Assembly: GCF_042747725.1 (NCBI RefSeq)
Contig: NZ_JBHZGO010000105.1
Coordinates: 248,001-312,000, forward strand
Length of the DNA: 64,000 nt
Direction: 5' to 3'
DNA from: FACHB-T130 sp042747725
Lineage (GTDB): Bacteria > Cyanobacteriota > Cyanobacteriia > Cyanobacteriales > FACHB-T130
The notes beneath the pieces were generated by a model. That model saw nothing but the letters and a program-made list of their open reading frames with translations. It was not told the DNA's origin and made no database searches. Positions 34,156-44,201 of the stretch are shown piece by piece. Positions within the stretch are counted from its first letter, which is position 1. The number at the start of each line of letters is the position of its first letter. The position numbers and the translations under genes are program-made.

Positions 34156-34491
34156 ATGGTGACAATTGTTGTGGTTTTCAATGTGCTGCTCTCGCTGATG
34201 CTGCTGTATGTTGCCTGGAAAATCCAAAAACTGCGATCGCGTCTGGCAAAAATCACAAAGATTGTACTCGCAGCCGAACGGAATACTTATGCCGTGCTAC
34301 GAGGTGCCCCCAAGACTCTTTCTAAAGGTCAGCTAGGGGTTAATCGGCTCACAGAGCGATATCAGCAACTCGATCCTCAACTACAACGGGTGCAAAAAAT
34401 TTTGGCATTATTCGGTTTGGGACAAAAGCTCTGGCTGCAAAATAAGCCAAAGTCGATAGCAATGACGCAGCGCTTCTGGCGCAGGAGTTGA
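34156..34491 (+). CDS. Conserved hypothetical protein with N-terminal membrane helix
   Basis: 111 residues. Residues 3-22 (TIVVVFNVLLSLMLLYVAW) form one membrane helix; the rest is basic and helical. It is the first of three small membrane-associated genes on this strand leading to the rhomboid gene. Confidence 0.7.
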   Translation: MVTIVVVFNVLLSLMLLYVAWKIQKLRSRLAKITKIVLAAERNTYAVLRGAPKTLSKGQLGVNRLTERYQQLDPQLQRVQKILALFGLGQKLWLQNKPKSIAMTQRFWRRS

Positions 34492-34618
34492 AACTCGCTC
34501 ATACCGCTGCTGTTAAGATAAGATTTTCTTTTTCCAAAGGTACTCGTATCGCTGCCTGTACCGACGACGGATTATGGAAAACTGCCTAAAATTGGAATTA
34601 AGACATAGAGACTAGAAA

Positions 34619-34987
34619 ATGTCAAACAACCGTGCTGGATCGTTTATTGGTGGTCTGCTGCTGGGAAGCGCTCTCGGAACCATCACCGGATTATTGATGG
34701 CCCCTCGTACAGGTCGAGAGACGCGGCGGCTGTTAAAAAAATCTGCCGATGCCCTACCAGAATTAGCGGAAGACCTATCGACCAGCGTACAACTGCAAGC
34801 CGACCGCCTCTCAGAATCAGCACTGCGAAACTGGGATGAAACGCTTTTGAGATTAAAACAGGCGATCGCTGCTGGAATTGAAGCATCTGCACGCGAACAA
34901 CAAGCACTCAAACAAGTCACCGATGAAGAAGTCCCGGCTGATGCACGCCCGCTTGTAACCACAGAGGATAGGCGATCGCAAGAGTGA
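34619..34987 (+). CDS. YtxH-domain protein
   Basis: 122 residues. Residues 4-32 (GSFIGGLLLGSALGTITGLLMAPRTGRETRR) match YtxH: a glycine-rich membrane segment then APRTG/SG. The remainder is helical. Stop overlaps the next start (GTGA), so translation is coupled. Confidence 0.85.
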   Translation: MSNNRAGSFIGGLLLGSALGTITGLLMAPRTGRETRRLLKKSADALPELAEDLSTSVQLQADRLSESALRNWDETLLRLKQAIAAGIEASAREQQALKQVTDEEVPADARPLVTTEDRRSQE

Positions 34988-35505
34988 CTGAACCCTTATT
35001 TTGGTTAGGACTATCGATTCTGCTGGTAGCGGTTAGCTTAGCCGCCGTCTTAGTATCGCTGCTACCAGCGGTGCAAGAATTAGCGCGGGCGGCTCGCAGT
35101 GTGGAAAAATTAGCGGATACGTTGAACCGAGAATTGCCCCCCACGCTGGAAGCAATTCGCCTGACGGGTTTGGAAATTAGTGACTTGACAGATGATGTCA
35201 ATGAAGGCGTCAAAAGCGCCAGTCAAGTCGTTAAACAAGTCGATCAAAGCATTAGCGGTGCTAAAAAGCAGGCTCAAAACGTGCAAGTTGGCACTCGCAG
35301 CGTCTTTGCAGGTGTCAAGGCTGCTTGGAAAACCTTCAAGCGTCCCACAGGGGGGCGCAGGTCAATCGATCGTTTGCCCCCAGAGCCAAGAAATGGTTTT
35401 GAGCCTCGTGGATACAGTGAAACTTCTTATCAAGACACTGACAGTGCCTCCACTTCTCATAAAAATTATGAGGAGTGGGAGTCGTTAGGCTCAGAAGATT
35501 ATTAA
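34984..35505 (+). CDS. DUF948-like protein
   Basis: 173 residues from GTG. One N-terminal membrane helix (PLFWLGLSILLVAVSLAAVLVSLL) then a long amphipathic coiled region (LADTLNRELPPTLEAIRLTGLEISDL), as in DUF948 proteins that often accompany YtxH proteins. Low-complexity tail. Confidence 0.8.
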   Translation: MTEPLFWLGLSILLVAVSLAAVLVSLLPAVQELARAARSVEKLADTLNRELPPTLEAIRLTGLEISDLTDDVNEGVKSASQVVKQVDQSISGAKKQAQNVQVGTRSVFAGVKAAWKTFKRPTGGRRSIDRLPPEPRNGFEPRGYSETSYQDTDSASTSHKNYEEWESLGSEDY

Positions 35506-35510
35506 TATAG

Positions 35511-36179
35511 ATGCCGTTGAAAATACCAGCTATGAGAAAAAATCAGGGAAACTCAGAACCGATCGATTCTGCCACTGACTTGCTGCTAGAGGATCGTTCA
35601 TCAAACCGCAGACGAAACAACCAATACAACGGTGTTTTTGCCCTGATTTTGATCAACCTAGTTATCTTTATTGCTGACCATATTCTCGGTCTTAATCTTA
35701 GAGGTTTATATCTCAATCATGCCAACCCAGCCTTATATCAATTCTTCACGGCGATGTTTTGTCACGCTAGCTGGGCGCACTTGTCGGGAAATCTGTTTTT
35801 TCTTTATGTCTTTGGTCGCTTAGTTGAGGAAGAGGAAGGAATCTTCGGGGTTGTCGCTTCTTACTTAGTCTGCGGACTGGGCGCTAGTCTAATGAGTTGG
35901 CTTTTCCAGCATGGGTCAATCTATTCTTTGGGGGCTTCCGGAGCCGTCTTTGGCTTATTTGCTGTCAGCGTGTTGATTAAGTTGAGCTGGAATTGGCGCA
36001 AAGTCGTGGAAGTGGTGATTCTGGGTCAGTTTGTGATTGAGCGAGTGTTCTTTGAATTTCAACAAACCGGGATTCAAGACGGGGTAGACCATTTTGCTCA
36101 CCTGGGAGGCGCTGTTGTAGGGGTAGCGCTGATTATGGGTTTGATGCGACTTGACCCAACCCGTTTTCGGAGAACGTAG
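35511..36179 (+). CDS. Rhomboid-family intramembrane serine protease
   Basis: 222 residues with about six membrane helices. Catalytic Ser143 in GASGAVFG and His197 in DHFAHLGGAVVG form the dyad. It follows the DUF948 gene by 5 bp. A start at Met8 is also possible. Confidence 0.92.
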   Translation: MPLKIPAMRKNQGNSEPIDSATDLLLEDRSSNRRRNNQYNGVFALILINLVIFIADHILGLNLRGLYLNHANPALYQFFTAMFCHASWAHLSGNLFFLYVFGRLVEEEEGIFGVVASYLVCGLGASLMSWLFQHGSIYSLGASGAVFGLFAVSVLIKLSWNWRKVVEVVILGQFVIERVFFEFQQTGIQDGVDHFAHLGGAVVGVALIMGLMRLDPTRFRRT

Positions 36180-36249
36180 CCGTGCTGTAGACATCCCACA
36201 AGAGTCAGGGGTGATTTGATGCAACATCAAAGCTGACATTGAATCACCC

Positions 36250-36640
<391 letters not shown>

Positions 36641-36739
36641 GGGTGCCCCTAGACACTCGTTGTATTAAAATATGGTAAACAAGTGTAAAGAAATATTAGT
36701 TTACCTAACCCACTCACTTTTAAACAAACCGAACTGCCA

Positions 36740-37543
36740 ATGAAGCATCTTCCTAAACAACGAATTGTGGCATCCCTAGTCGCATTTTTCCTGGCTTTGT
36801 CGATTTGGGCGATCGCTCCCGTTGCTCATGCCTATAACAATCCCGACTTACTGCCGGAGACTCATACCCCAATCATTGACTTAGCCAAAGCCTTGACAAA
36901 TATTCAGGAAGAGGCACTGGTCAAAAATATAGAGAGTTTTGAAGCAGAAACGGGCTGGAAGCTGCGGGTATTAACTCAATACGACCGTACCCCCGGTCTT
37001 GCCTTGAAAGATTACTGGAGCTTGGATAATAAAAGCGTGTTGCTGGTTGCTGACCAACGCGGCGGCAATATTCTCAACTTTAATGTAGGCGATGACGTTT
37101 ATAAACTCATGTCGCGTACCTTCTGGATTGAGTTGCAAACGCGCTTCGGCAATCTGTACTTCGTGCGCGAAAACGGCGAAGACCAAGCCATCATTCAATC
37201 ATTAGAATCTATTAAAACCTGTCTGCGTCAGGGCGGTTGCCGCGTTGTACCCGGACTGCCCAGAGAACAGTGGATTCTCACCCTGATTACCTCCATTGTG
37301 GGCGGAATTATCTGCGGCTTTGCCGCTGTACCCCGCAAAAAGGGACAACTTTTTGCATGGCAGTGGGCTTTAATATTCTCTCCTTTGTGGGGAATTTTAT
37401 TCATTGCCTTTGGCATCGGTCCCGTTGTCACTCGCACCTCGGAGTGGTTGCCCCTGTTTCGCAACTTCGCGGGTTTTTTCATCGGTGCTTTAGTCGCTTA
37501 CCTGTCACCGATGATCGTTCAATCTTCTGCTCCGGAAACTTGA
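36740..37543 (+). CDS. psb32: TPM-domain protein, Psb32-like
   Basis: 267 residues. Signal peptide (about 1-31, ending VAHA). The TPM domain (about 40-170) begins LLPETHTPIIDLAKALTNIQEEAL and includes WKLRVLTQYDRTPG. Two C-terminal membrane helices follow. Family members (TLP18.3/Psb32) assist photosystem II repair in the thylakoid lumen. Confidence 0.88.
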   Translation: MKHLPKQRIVASLVAFFLALSIWAIAPVAHAYNNPDLLPETHTPIIDLAKALTNIQEEALVKNIESFEAETGWKLRVLTQYDRTPGLALKDYWSLDNKSVLLVADQRGGNILNFNVGDDVYKLMSRTFWIELQTRFGNLYFVRENGEDQAIIQSLESIKTCLRQGGCRVVPGLPREQWILTLITSIVGGIICGFAAVPRKKGQLFAWQWALIFSPLWGILFIAFGIGPVVTRTSEWLPLFRNFAGFFIGALVAYLSPMIVQSSAPET

Positions 37544-37840
37544 AAAAATCCGTCAGCGGCTAGAGCATTTCCAGGCTTTGCCTGAGAATGAGGGCAAGAG
37601 GCAAGAGGCATCCCCTCGCACCTCTAGCCCGGAAAAAGCTAATATAGCAATCCTATTTGATTTGTCAGATATTTTTTTAACGAACTGCAAACATCCCTGC
37701 ATAAAGGAAGAAGAAAATTTCATAAAATCTTTCTCTCTTCCTTTGTGTCTTTGTGGTTTAATAACACTCTTTTGGTTTTCACAAATCATTTCGGACTGCT
37801 AGCTGGTAAGCTGATAGCTAAAAGCTGAAAGCGAATCGCT

Positions 37841-38470
37841 ATGGAATGGCACGTAACGGATGCCCAAAGTTTGGCAATCATTGACCGAGAAATTGGCGAC
37901 CACATCTTCTCACCAGCGGAATTTGAGATTGTGCGTCGGGTCATTTACGCAACCGCTGACTTTGAATATCGGTCTTTAATTCGCTTTTCTGAGAGGGCAC
38001 TCCAAGCTGGCGCAGCCGCTTTGGCAGCTCGTAGCACCATTGTGGTAGATGTACCAATGGTGCAAGTCGGCATTAGCCCCACGATCCAAAATACTTTTGC
38101 TAATCCAGTGTATTGCAGTATGGAAGCCCTGACGCGGCCCCAAAAAGACAAAAGCCGCGCTGCCTGGGGAATTGAAACCCTCGCCAGACGCTATCCAGAG
38201 GGAATCTTTGTGGTAGGTCAGGCTCAGACGGCTCTCATTGCCCTGGTTGAGCTAATTGAGGCAGAAGAAATTCGACCGGCATTGGTGATTGGCACGCCTT
38301 CGGGATTTGTGGATGTGGATGTCGCCAAGGCACGGCTGAAAGATTCGCTAGTTTCTCACATCCGAATTGATGGACGCAAGGGCAGTGCGGTGGTGGCAGC
38401 GGCGATTGTCAATGGTTTAGTTGACTTGGCATGGCAAGCTTATGGGCAGGATACGAATGGTGTCGGCTAA
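37841..38470 (+). CDS. cobH: Precorrin-8X methylmutase
   Basis: 209 residues, CobH/CbiC family; moves a methyl group in cobalamin ring synthesis. Conserved blocks include RRVIYATADFEY, VDVPMVQVGIS and VIGTPSGFVDVDVAK. No cobalamin riboswitch was seen upstream. Confidence 0.95.
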   Translation: MEWHVTDAQSLAIIDREIGDHIFSPAEFEIVRRVIYATADFEYRSLIRFSERALQAGAAALAARSTIVVDVPMVQVGISPTIQNTFANPVYCSMEALTRPQKDKSRAAWGIETLARRYPEGIFVVGQAQTALIALVELIEAEEIRPALVIGTPSGFVDVDVAKARLKDSLVSHIRIDGRKGSAVVAAAIVNGLVDLAWQAYGQDTNGVG

Positions 38471-38518
38471 GGGCAGGGAGCCAGGGAGTTAGCCATTAGC
38501 CATTAGCCGCTTCTCAAT

Positions 38519-39223
38519 TCAAGGGCGACGCGATCGCCTACGCTTAGGAGTACGATTTTCAGGATAAGGAGCATCATCAGTGTCCTGTAACTGACGACTG
38601 ACATCCTCAAAAAAGTCCCGCCGCAGATAAGGATAATCACTCACCCAGAGGTTCTGACTGGGAATATAAATGTCTGTCACCTTGGCAATCCGACCCAGGT
38701 CTTTTTGATTAGACAGCACTACCATCTCAGCAACTTGACCGGGTTTAACTGCTTTATGAATGCGGCGCAGCGGTACTTGCATCTGTGTCGTAAATCCGGT
38801 TTCATCCCCAACTTCGATGTTCAACCGACGCTCTCTGTTTTCAACAATCACCAGCTGCCCGCGATTGTTGACGGTTTGCTCTTCGCCAATCAACTCTTCA
38901 GAAACAAAGATATCCACTACTTCACCCCGCCAAAATCCACTGTAGGCGTAGCGGCGATAGGAAGCATTCCGCAGACTTGCCCAATAGACGGGTGCCCACA
39001 ACCAGTAAAGACCCGTAATGATTCCCAGGAAGAAGGTGATCCCGCTCAAATCCTCACCCAGCAAAAACTTGCCGACGAGTAAAACCACCACCACAGCTAC
39101 TACAGAAATTAGCAATCGCTTTAAAAAGTCTGGGAACTTGCCCCAGCAGTAAGCATACTGGGGGCCAGTGGCAATCTGGGGAATCAAGTCTTCAAATTTC
39201 TGGCGCGTTAATGGGACTAGCAT
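38519..39223 (-). CDS. Conserved cyanobacterial membrane protein, unknown
   Basis: 234 residues from MLVPLTRQKFEDL (the alternative upstream start is TTG). Two hydrophobic helices (about 33-55 and 62-82) then a soluble beta-rich domain (VDIFVSEELIGEEQTVNNRGQLVIVENRERRLNIEV). Basic C-terminal tail. Downstream of dapB on the same strand. Confidence 0.75.
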   Translation of the reverse strand: MLVPLTRQKFEDLIPQIATGPQYAYCWGKFPDFLKRLLISVVAVVVVLLVGKFLLGEDLSGITFFLGIITGLYWLWAPVYWASLRNASYRRYAYSGFWRGEVVDIFVSEELIGEEQTVNNRGQLVIVENRERRLNIEVGDETGFTTQMQVPLRRIHKAVKPGQVAEMVVLSNQKDLGRIAKVTDIYIPSQNLWVSDYPYLRRDFFEDVSRQLQDTDDAPYPENRTPKRRRSRRP

Positions 39224-39306
39224 ATTGTTCAAAAGCGAATTGCTAATTGAAGGATTGAAGGATGGCTAATTGTTTAAGAGCAGTCCTTCGATTAGGGATT
39301 AGCTAC

Positions 39307-40137
39307 TTATAGTATCTTTTCTAACCCATAGACTAGAGATTTGAGCTGGAGAACTTTGCGGATGGCGAGAAGAACACCAGGCATATAGCAAGACCTATCT
39401 GAAGTATCGTGGCGCAGGGTATAAATTTGACCCGGTGCCCCAAAAATCACTTCTTGGTGAGCGATGAGACCGGGTAAGCGAACGCTGTGGATGCGAATCC
39501 CCTCATCGGCTTGGCTGCCTCTGGCACCGGGTAGTTTTTCGGTTTCTTTTACCATCGGTGGATTGTAGGTTTTACCCAGTTCGGCTAACATCTGGGCAGT
39601 CTGAAGGGCAGTACCGCTAGGGGCATCGGCTTTTTGGTTGTGGTGTAACTCGATAATTTCAACGTGGTCAAAGTATTGGGACGCCTGGACAGCTGCCTGC
39701 TGTAGTAATACCATGCCAATGGAAAAGTTGGGGATAATCAGGGCACCCGTGCTGGCTTTGTCGGCAAATTCAGCAAGCTCTTGGATTTGCTGTGGGCTAA
39801 GTCCGGTTGTGCCAACGACAGGTCGGATGCCGTAAGCGATCGCACTCCGCACGTTGTCATAAACTGAGTCGGGATGAGTAAAATCTACCATGACGCCCAG
39901 CTGTCTTTCCTGGGTCGCTAGCACCAGCATCCCTTGTAAGTCACTCACAATGGGCACTTCCAGGGGTTCGCAACCCGCTACTTCTCCAACGTCTTTACCC
40001 TGGTGTTCCAAAGTGCGATCCACTGCCCCCAGCAAAGTCATATCATTTGCTTGAGCAACGGCTTTGACGACTTCGCGACCCATTTTGCCAGCCGCACCGT
40101 TGACGACAACGGGAATCGGATACTGTTGATTTGCCAT
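39307..40137 (-). CDS. dapB: 4-hydroxy-tetrahydrodipicolinate reductase
   Basis: 276 residues; NAD(P)H-dependent step in lysine/diaminopimelate synthesis. NAD-binding GAAGKMGREVVKA near the N-terminus, active-site HHNQKADAPSGTA, and MVDFTHPDSV. Full length. Confidence 0.97.
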   Translation of the reverse strand: MANQQYPIPVVVNGAAGKMGREVVKAVAQANDMTLLGAVDRTLEHQGKDVGEVAGCEPLEVPIVSDLQGMLVLATQERQLGVMVDFTHPDSVYDNVRSAIAYGIRPVVGTTGLSPQQIQELAEFADKASTGALIIPNFSIGMVLLQQAAVQASQYFDHVEIIELHHNQKADAPSGTALQTAQMLAELGKTYNPPMVKETEKLPGARGSQADEGIRIHSVRLPGLIAHQEVIFGAPGQIYTLRHDTSDRSCYMPGVLLAIRKVLQLKSLVYGLEKIL

Positions 40138-40405
40138 GATTTAAGAATACCCTTCTCGACAAGCGCATTCTAGACCAAGAAGGGCTTCCCACGATGACTG
40201 AATTGGGCGATCGCGCAGATATTCTTGGCAATTCTCATTCTGTCTCAAACACTGCTTGCTGGAACGACTTGGGATACAGCAGTGGCTTTCTCTGGCTCTA
40301 AGTCATATAACTTATTAAAACTTATTTTCAATAAGCTATACTCCACATCAGAGGGACTTTCTGTTTAAAAGTCTCAATTTTAGTTTATTCAGCGGTTATA
40401 AAACA

Positions 40406-40702
40406 ATGTCATTTCCCAAAAATTCGCCCACCTATGAACTGGGAAAGTTTGGCAGTAAAGCCGATGCCACTTCTGCAAAAATAGAGAACAAACAAGATAA
40501 GACTGACGCCGCGTCTCTCGATTCGGCACTCTTCTGTAACCTCGACAGGAACGGGTCAGCGGAGCATTCCACTGTTAAAAATCAAAACATCCCGTTTGCG
40601 GAGAGTATCGTCCCGACCTATTTTGAAGATGAAGACCCGGAACGCACGCCAGAACGATGGTGGAAGAGACGGCAATGCCAAGGATTGACCGGGTTTTCTT
40701 AA
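40406..40702 (+). CDS. Small hypothetical protein
   Basis: 98 residues, polar and largely disordered, ending WWKRRQCQGLTGFS. Acidic/tryptophan motif DEDPERTPERWWKRR. No family recognised; coding is plausible but unproven. Confidence 0.4.
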   Translation: MSFPKNSPTYELGKFGSKADATSAKIENKQDKTDAASLDSALFCNLDRNGSAEHSTVKNQNIPFAESIVPTYFEDEDPERTPERWWKRRQCQGLTGFS

Positions 40703-40755
40703 ATTAGTTCTAGGCGCAGTAGGGTTGTACAGCATCTGTACAACCCTAGCAAATA

Positions 40756-41250
40756 CTACCAGCCCCAGGTTCCTGGCTCACCCTTGAATGGGCCAACAAT
40801 ATCGCTGGTAATCCAACCGCCGTAGAAACCTCCAGGTTGCGGCTGCACTTGTTCTCCATCGACCAAACAAACATCCATCATCTGGGGATAGAAAGCGAGA
40901 TAATCCTTGATGCTGGCGAAGTTTGGTGTGGGATTGGGATAACCCCAAGCGGCATTAGGTGCCTGTTTGTCACCAACAACGACTGTGTAGTAGACAGCAC
41001 CTCCCTTCCACTCGCAAAACGATCCCTGAATGCTTCGCACCAGGTATTCCATCTTGATATCTAGCGGAGGAATGTAGTAGACAGGTGGGTGGCTAGTTTC
41101 CAGTACGCGCTTAGCCCGCTGGGTATCGACAATTGTGACGCCGTTGAAGACGATCTGGATGTACTTGGATGATTCCTCAAGACGCGGGGGACGAGGGTAA
41201 TCCCATACTGACTCTTGACCGGGGCCGGGTGCAATGCGATCGCGTTCCAT
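40756..41250 (-). CDS. DUF427 protein
   Basis: 164 residues with the DUF427 pattern: VFNGVTIVDTQRAKRVLETSHPPVYYIP, CEWKGGAVYYTV, AWGYPNPTPNF and LAFYP. Function unknown. Length is normal. Confidence 0.9.
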   Translation of the reverse strand: MERDRIAPGPGQESVWDYPRPPRLEESSKYIQIVFNGVTIVDTQRAKRVLETSHPPVYYIPPLDIKMEYLVRSIQGSFCEWKGGAVYYTVVVGDKQAPNAAWGYPNPTPNFASIKDYLAFYPQMMDVCLVDGEQVQPQPGGFYGGWITSDIVGPFKGEPGTWGW

Positions 41251-41744
41251 GCTGACTTTTTCTGCTGTAAAATCATACTCGCTATTCTAGATGTGCTGCG
41301 CTTGTCGCTTCGCTGATTGTTGTAGCTGGCGGTAAGAAACGCGAGAAGCCGTGTATAGGAGCATACAAAAAGAGCGATCGCTCCACGAGAAATTTTCGCT
41401 GAATCTGACTTCTAGTACAGGCACCTGACAAGATGTGCAAGGAATAATAAAGCTTAGGGAGCAATTCTCAGGGTGCTTACTTTGACAGTAAATAGCAGAC
41501 AAAAGCGGTGGATATACCAACACAGTTCGGGTTAGATACTAAAAAACCAAAATTCCAGAGGACATATCCCTAAACAAAATACGGTCTGCTTAGCCGTATT
41601 TGGAAATCCCGCAACCCTCTGGAAAACCTTGCTATGAGCTATTTTCCCTCCTTTTAAAGAGGGCGAAGGAGAAATTTTTCCTTAGAAACGCTGCTTGGGG
41701 CAATTAAGTATTTTGCATTGAAAAAATTAACCGAACCGTAGTGG
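41251..41744. other. Intergenic region, no gene seen
   Basis: About 490 bp. Small open frames lack recognisable features; the long frame on minus strand is probably chance. The start of the following transporter is GTG at 41745. Confidence 0.4.
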
Positions 41745-42776
41745 GTGGATGTGTTTGAATCCTTAACGCTGAGTATTAGTGTTTTTTTAATCGCCGCTGC
41801 GGTCATTGCCGTTGTGGGAACGACGATGGCAAGCACAGCGGATCGCCTAGCGGATGAAACGGGTCTTGGGGAAGCACTTATGGGTGCCTTGTTTCTCGGC
41901 GGTAGTACCTCTTTAGCAGGAATTGTTACCTCTGTTACCGCCGCTGCTGGAGGTCACGCCGAACTTGCCATCAGTAGTGCTTTGGGAGGTATTGCCGCCC
42001 AAACAGCATTTCTCAGTATTGCCGATCTTGCCTATGGTAAAGCCAACCTGACACACGCAGCTGCCTCCGTGCCAAATCTGATGCAGGCAACACTCCTAGT
42101 TGCTTTATTGGCAATTCCTCTTATGGCAATGTCTGGGCCAGATGTCAGTGTTTTTGGGATTCATCCCGCCTCGTTCCTAATCCCAGCTGCCTATATCTTC
42201 GGCTTGCGTTTGGCGGCTGAGGCTCAAACTACACCAATGTGGTGGCCTCGGCGTACTGCGGAAACGCAAGTTGACGAACCGAAGGCAGAGAAGTCCGGTG
42301 GTACCAGATTGACTGTGTTGTGGTTAAGGTTCGCTTTGCTGGCGGCGCTGCTTGCCGGTGCCGGTTATTTTGTGGCAGAAGCTGGAATATCCATCTCTAT
42401 GCACACCGGCCTTTCCGAAACTGTGGTAGGAGGGCTTTTTACCGCTTTGTCAACTGCCCTACCGGAACTGGTAACAACCATCGCGGCGGTGCGACGAGGG
42501 GCGCTGACGCTTGCGGTTAGTGGCGTTATCGGGGGAAATAGCTTCGATGTGATGCTGGTGGCGTTCTCTGACTTTGCTTATCGGCAGGGTTCGATTTATC
42601 ATGCTTTGGCACAGCCTCAGATTTTTGCGATCGCATTGACGATTCTGATGACTGGCATTCTAGTTTTGGGCTTGTTGCGGCGGGAAACTCATGGAATTGG
42701 AAATATTAGCTTCGAGAGTTTTCTGATTCTGCTCCTATACTTAGGTGGGTTTTCGCTGTTATTTTTTGGGGGTTGA
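41745..42776 (+). CDS. Sodium/calcium exchanger (CaCA) family transporter
   Basis: 343 residues with about ten membrane helices in two halves. Alpha-repeat-like motifs: LGGSTSLAGIVTSVTAAAGGHAELAISSALGG in the first half and FTALSTALPELVTTIAAVRRGALTLAVSGVIGGNSFDV in the second. The GNSFD signature is typical. Ion specificity not determinable. GTG start. Confidence 0.88.
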   Translation: MDVFESLTLSISVFLIAAAVIAVVGTTMASTADRLADETGLGEALMGALFLGGSTSLAGIVTSVTAAAGGHAELAISSALGGIAAQTAFLSIADLAYGKANLTHAAASVPNLMQATLLVALLAIPLMAMSGPDVSVFGIHPASFLIPAAYIFGLRLAAEAQTTPMWWPRRTAETQVDEPKAEKSGGTRLTVLWLRFALLAALLAGAGYFVAEAGISISMHTGLSETVVGGLFTALSTALPELVTTIAAVRRGALTLAVSGVIGGNSFDVMLVAFSDFAYRQGSIYHALAQPQIFAIALTILMTGILVLGLLRRETHGIGNISFESFLILLLYLGGFSLLFFGG

Positions 42777-42957
42777 GCAGCTACCAGTGAGGTTTACTCT
42801 GCTAAATGAGTAATAATAATTTTGAGTTGTTAGAAAAATTTTTAACTCAAAATTAAGACGTGATTTCTCGGATCTATCTTTAAAAATTCTTACCAATTAC
42901 CAAACTTCCTCACATTTGATATCAAGCTGCCACTTTGAGTTTCGTTAATTTATTTTG

Positions 42958-43740
42958 ATGCGACAAAAAATTGCTTTTTACTTAGAAGACATTGAAACAC
43001 CAACAGGAAAAATATTCAATCTTCTAATTACAGGAATGATTTTGCTTTCTTCAGTAATTTTTGTTGTTGAAACCTATCCGCTTCCAAATCATGTCCGAAT
43101 TAATCTTAATACTATAGATTTTTCGATTTTACTGCTTTTTGCCTGGGAATATTTGCTTCGTTTATGGTGTGCAGATAATAAAATTAAATATCTATTCAGC
43201 ATTTATTCAATTATAGACTTAGTAGCAATATTGCCATTTTTATTAGGAGTAGCAGACATCAGCTTTATCCGAGTATTTCGATGGTTTAGGATTCTGCGAT
43301 TTATTCGATTTATAGAAGGTAAAAGCTTGTTTGGTCGCACCATTAATGAAGATGCAGAGATTTCGGCTCGAATATTATTTACTTTATTAGCAATTATATT
43401 TGTTTATTCCGGCTTAATTTATCAAGTTGAGCATCCAGTAAATCCTAAAGTATTCGCTACTTTTTTGGATGCCGTTTACTTCTCTGTCGTCACAATGACA
43501 ACGGTTGGATTTGGCGATGTGACACCGAGTTCAGAAGCAGGTCGCTTGATGACAGTCTTAATGATTTTGACGGGAATTGCTCTAATTCCTTGGCAATTGG
43601 GCGACTTGATCAAGCGATTGGTTAAAACAGCTAATCAGGTAGAAACCCTTTGTCCTACTTGCGGTTTATCATCCCATGATGCAGATGCTCGGTGTTGCAA
43701 AATTTGCGGAACTAAGTTGGAAAAATTAGCGGGTAGCTAG
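42958..43740 (+). CDS. Voltage-gated-type potassium channel with C-terminal zinc ribbon
   Basis: 260 residues. Six-helix architecture: S4-like segment FIRVFRWFRILRFIRFI, then the pore with selectivity filter TTVGFGD. After the last helix come two Cys pairs (CPTCGLSS and CCKICG), a zinc-ribbon-like tail. It sits alone between the exchanger and the protease pair. ATG start preferred over TTG one codon upstream. Confidence 0.92.
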   Translation: MRQKIAFYLEDIETPTGKIFNLLITGMILLSSVIFVVETYPLPNHVRINLNTIDFSILLLFAWEYLLRLWCADNKIKYLFSIYSIIDLVAILPFLLGVADISFIRVFRWFRILRFIRFIEGKSLFGRTINEDAEISARILFTLLAIIFVYSGLIYQVEHPVNPKVFATFLDAVYFSVVTMTTVGFGDVTPSSEAGRLMTVLMILTGIALIPWQLGDLIKRLVKTANQVETLCPTCGLSSHDADARCCKICGTKLEKLAGS

Positions 43741-43862
43741 TAGCAAAAGAAAGCGATCGCATTTGCGGCATATTGTGCTATCGTTGCCTAATTGGCGATA
43801 GTCCGGTAGAGCGATCGCGCTAATGATTCCTTTGGCTAACAGAGGGTAGGAGTGCGATCGCC

Positions 43863-44198
43863 TCAGCTATCTACAATAGATTGAATTTCTATCAGTGGTT
43901 GAATCTCTGTTTCAACTTGAGCCTCAACAAAAGGCGTATAAATTAGAATATCAGCTTGTATGGCTTCAAAGCTAACAACTAGAGAGTATGGAACTTCAGC
44001 ATATGGATCATTATTCCAACCTTCATGCCCTACTACTACAATACAGAATGCCTCTCTAAGATTATAAGATTTCACAAAAGCCCAATCTTTCTGAATTGTT
44101 CCTATACTTCTTGATACATTTTTGATTGTTTTATAATGCTTCTCTTTACCGAGAGTCCATGTAAAAAGTTCATCTCCCTTGTCAGCATCTTCTGGCAC
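43863..44198 (-). CDS. C-terminal fragment of the split subtilisin (IetS-like)
   Basis: 111 codons from GTG. It is in the same frame as the protease gene and begins one codon (AAT) after its TAA stop. Sequence such as AEVPYSLVVSFEAI...ILIYTPFVE looks like the C-terminal beta domain of this protease family. Either the protease is truncated by a nonsense mutation or a separate domain is made by reinitiation. Confidence 0.7.
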   Translation of the reverse strand: MPEDADKGDELFTWTLGKEKHYKTIKNVSRSIGTIQKDWAFVKSYNLREAFCIVVVGHEGWNNDPYAEVPYSLVVSFEAIQADILIYTPFVEAQVETEIQPLIEIQSIVDS

Positions 44199-44201
44199 AT
44201 T

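Noticed and set aside
37553..37802. Overlapping frames after the Psb32 gene
   Set aside because: No ribosome site, odd composition, and both strands open over the same AT-rich stretch.
41282..41523. Leftward frames between the DUF427 and exchanger genes
   Set aside because: No recognisable domain or start context; likely chance.
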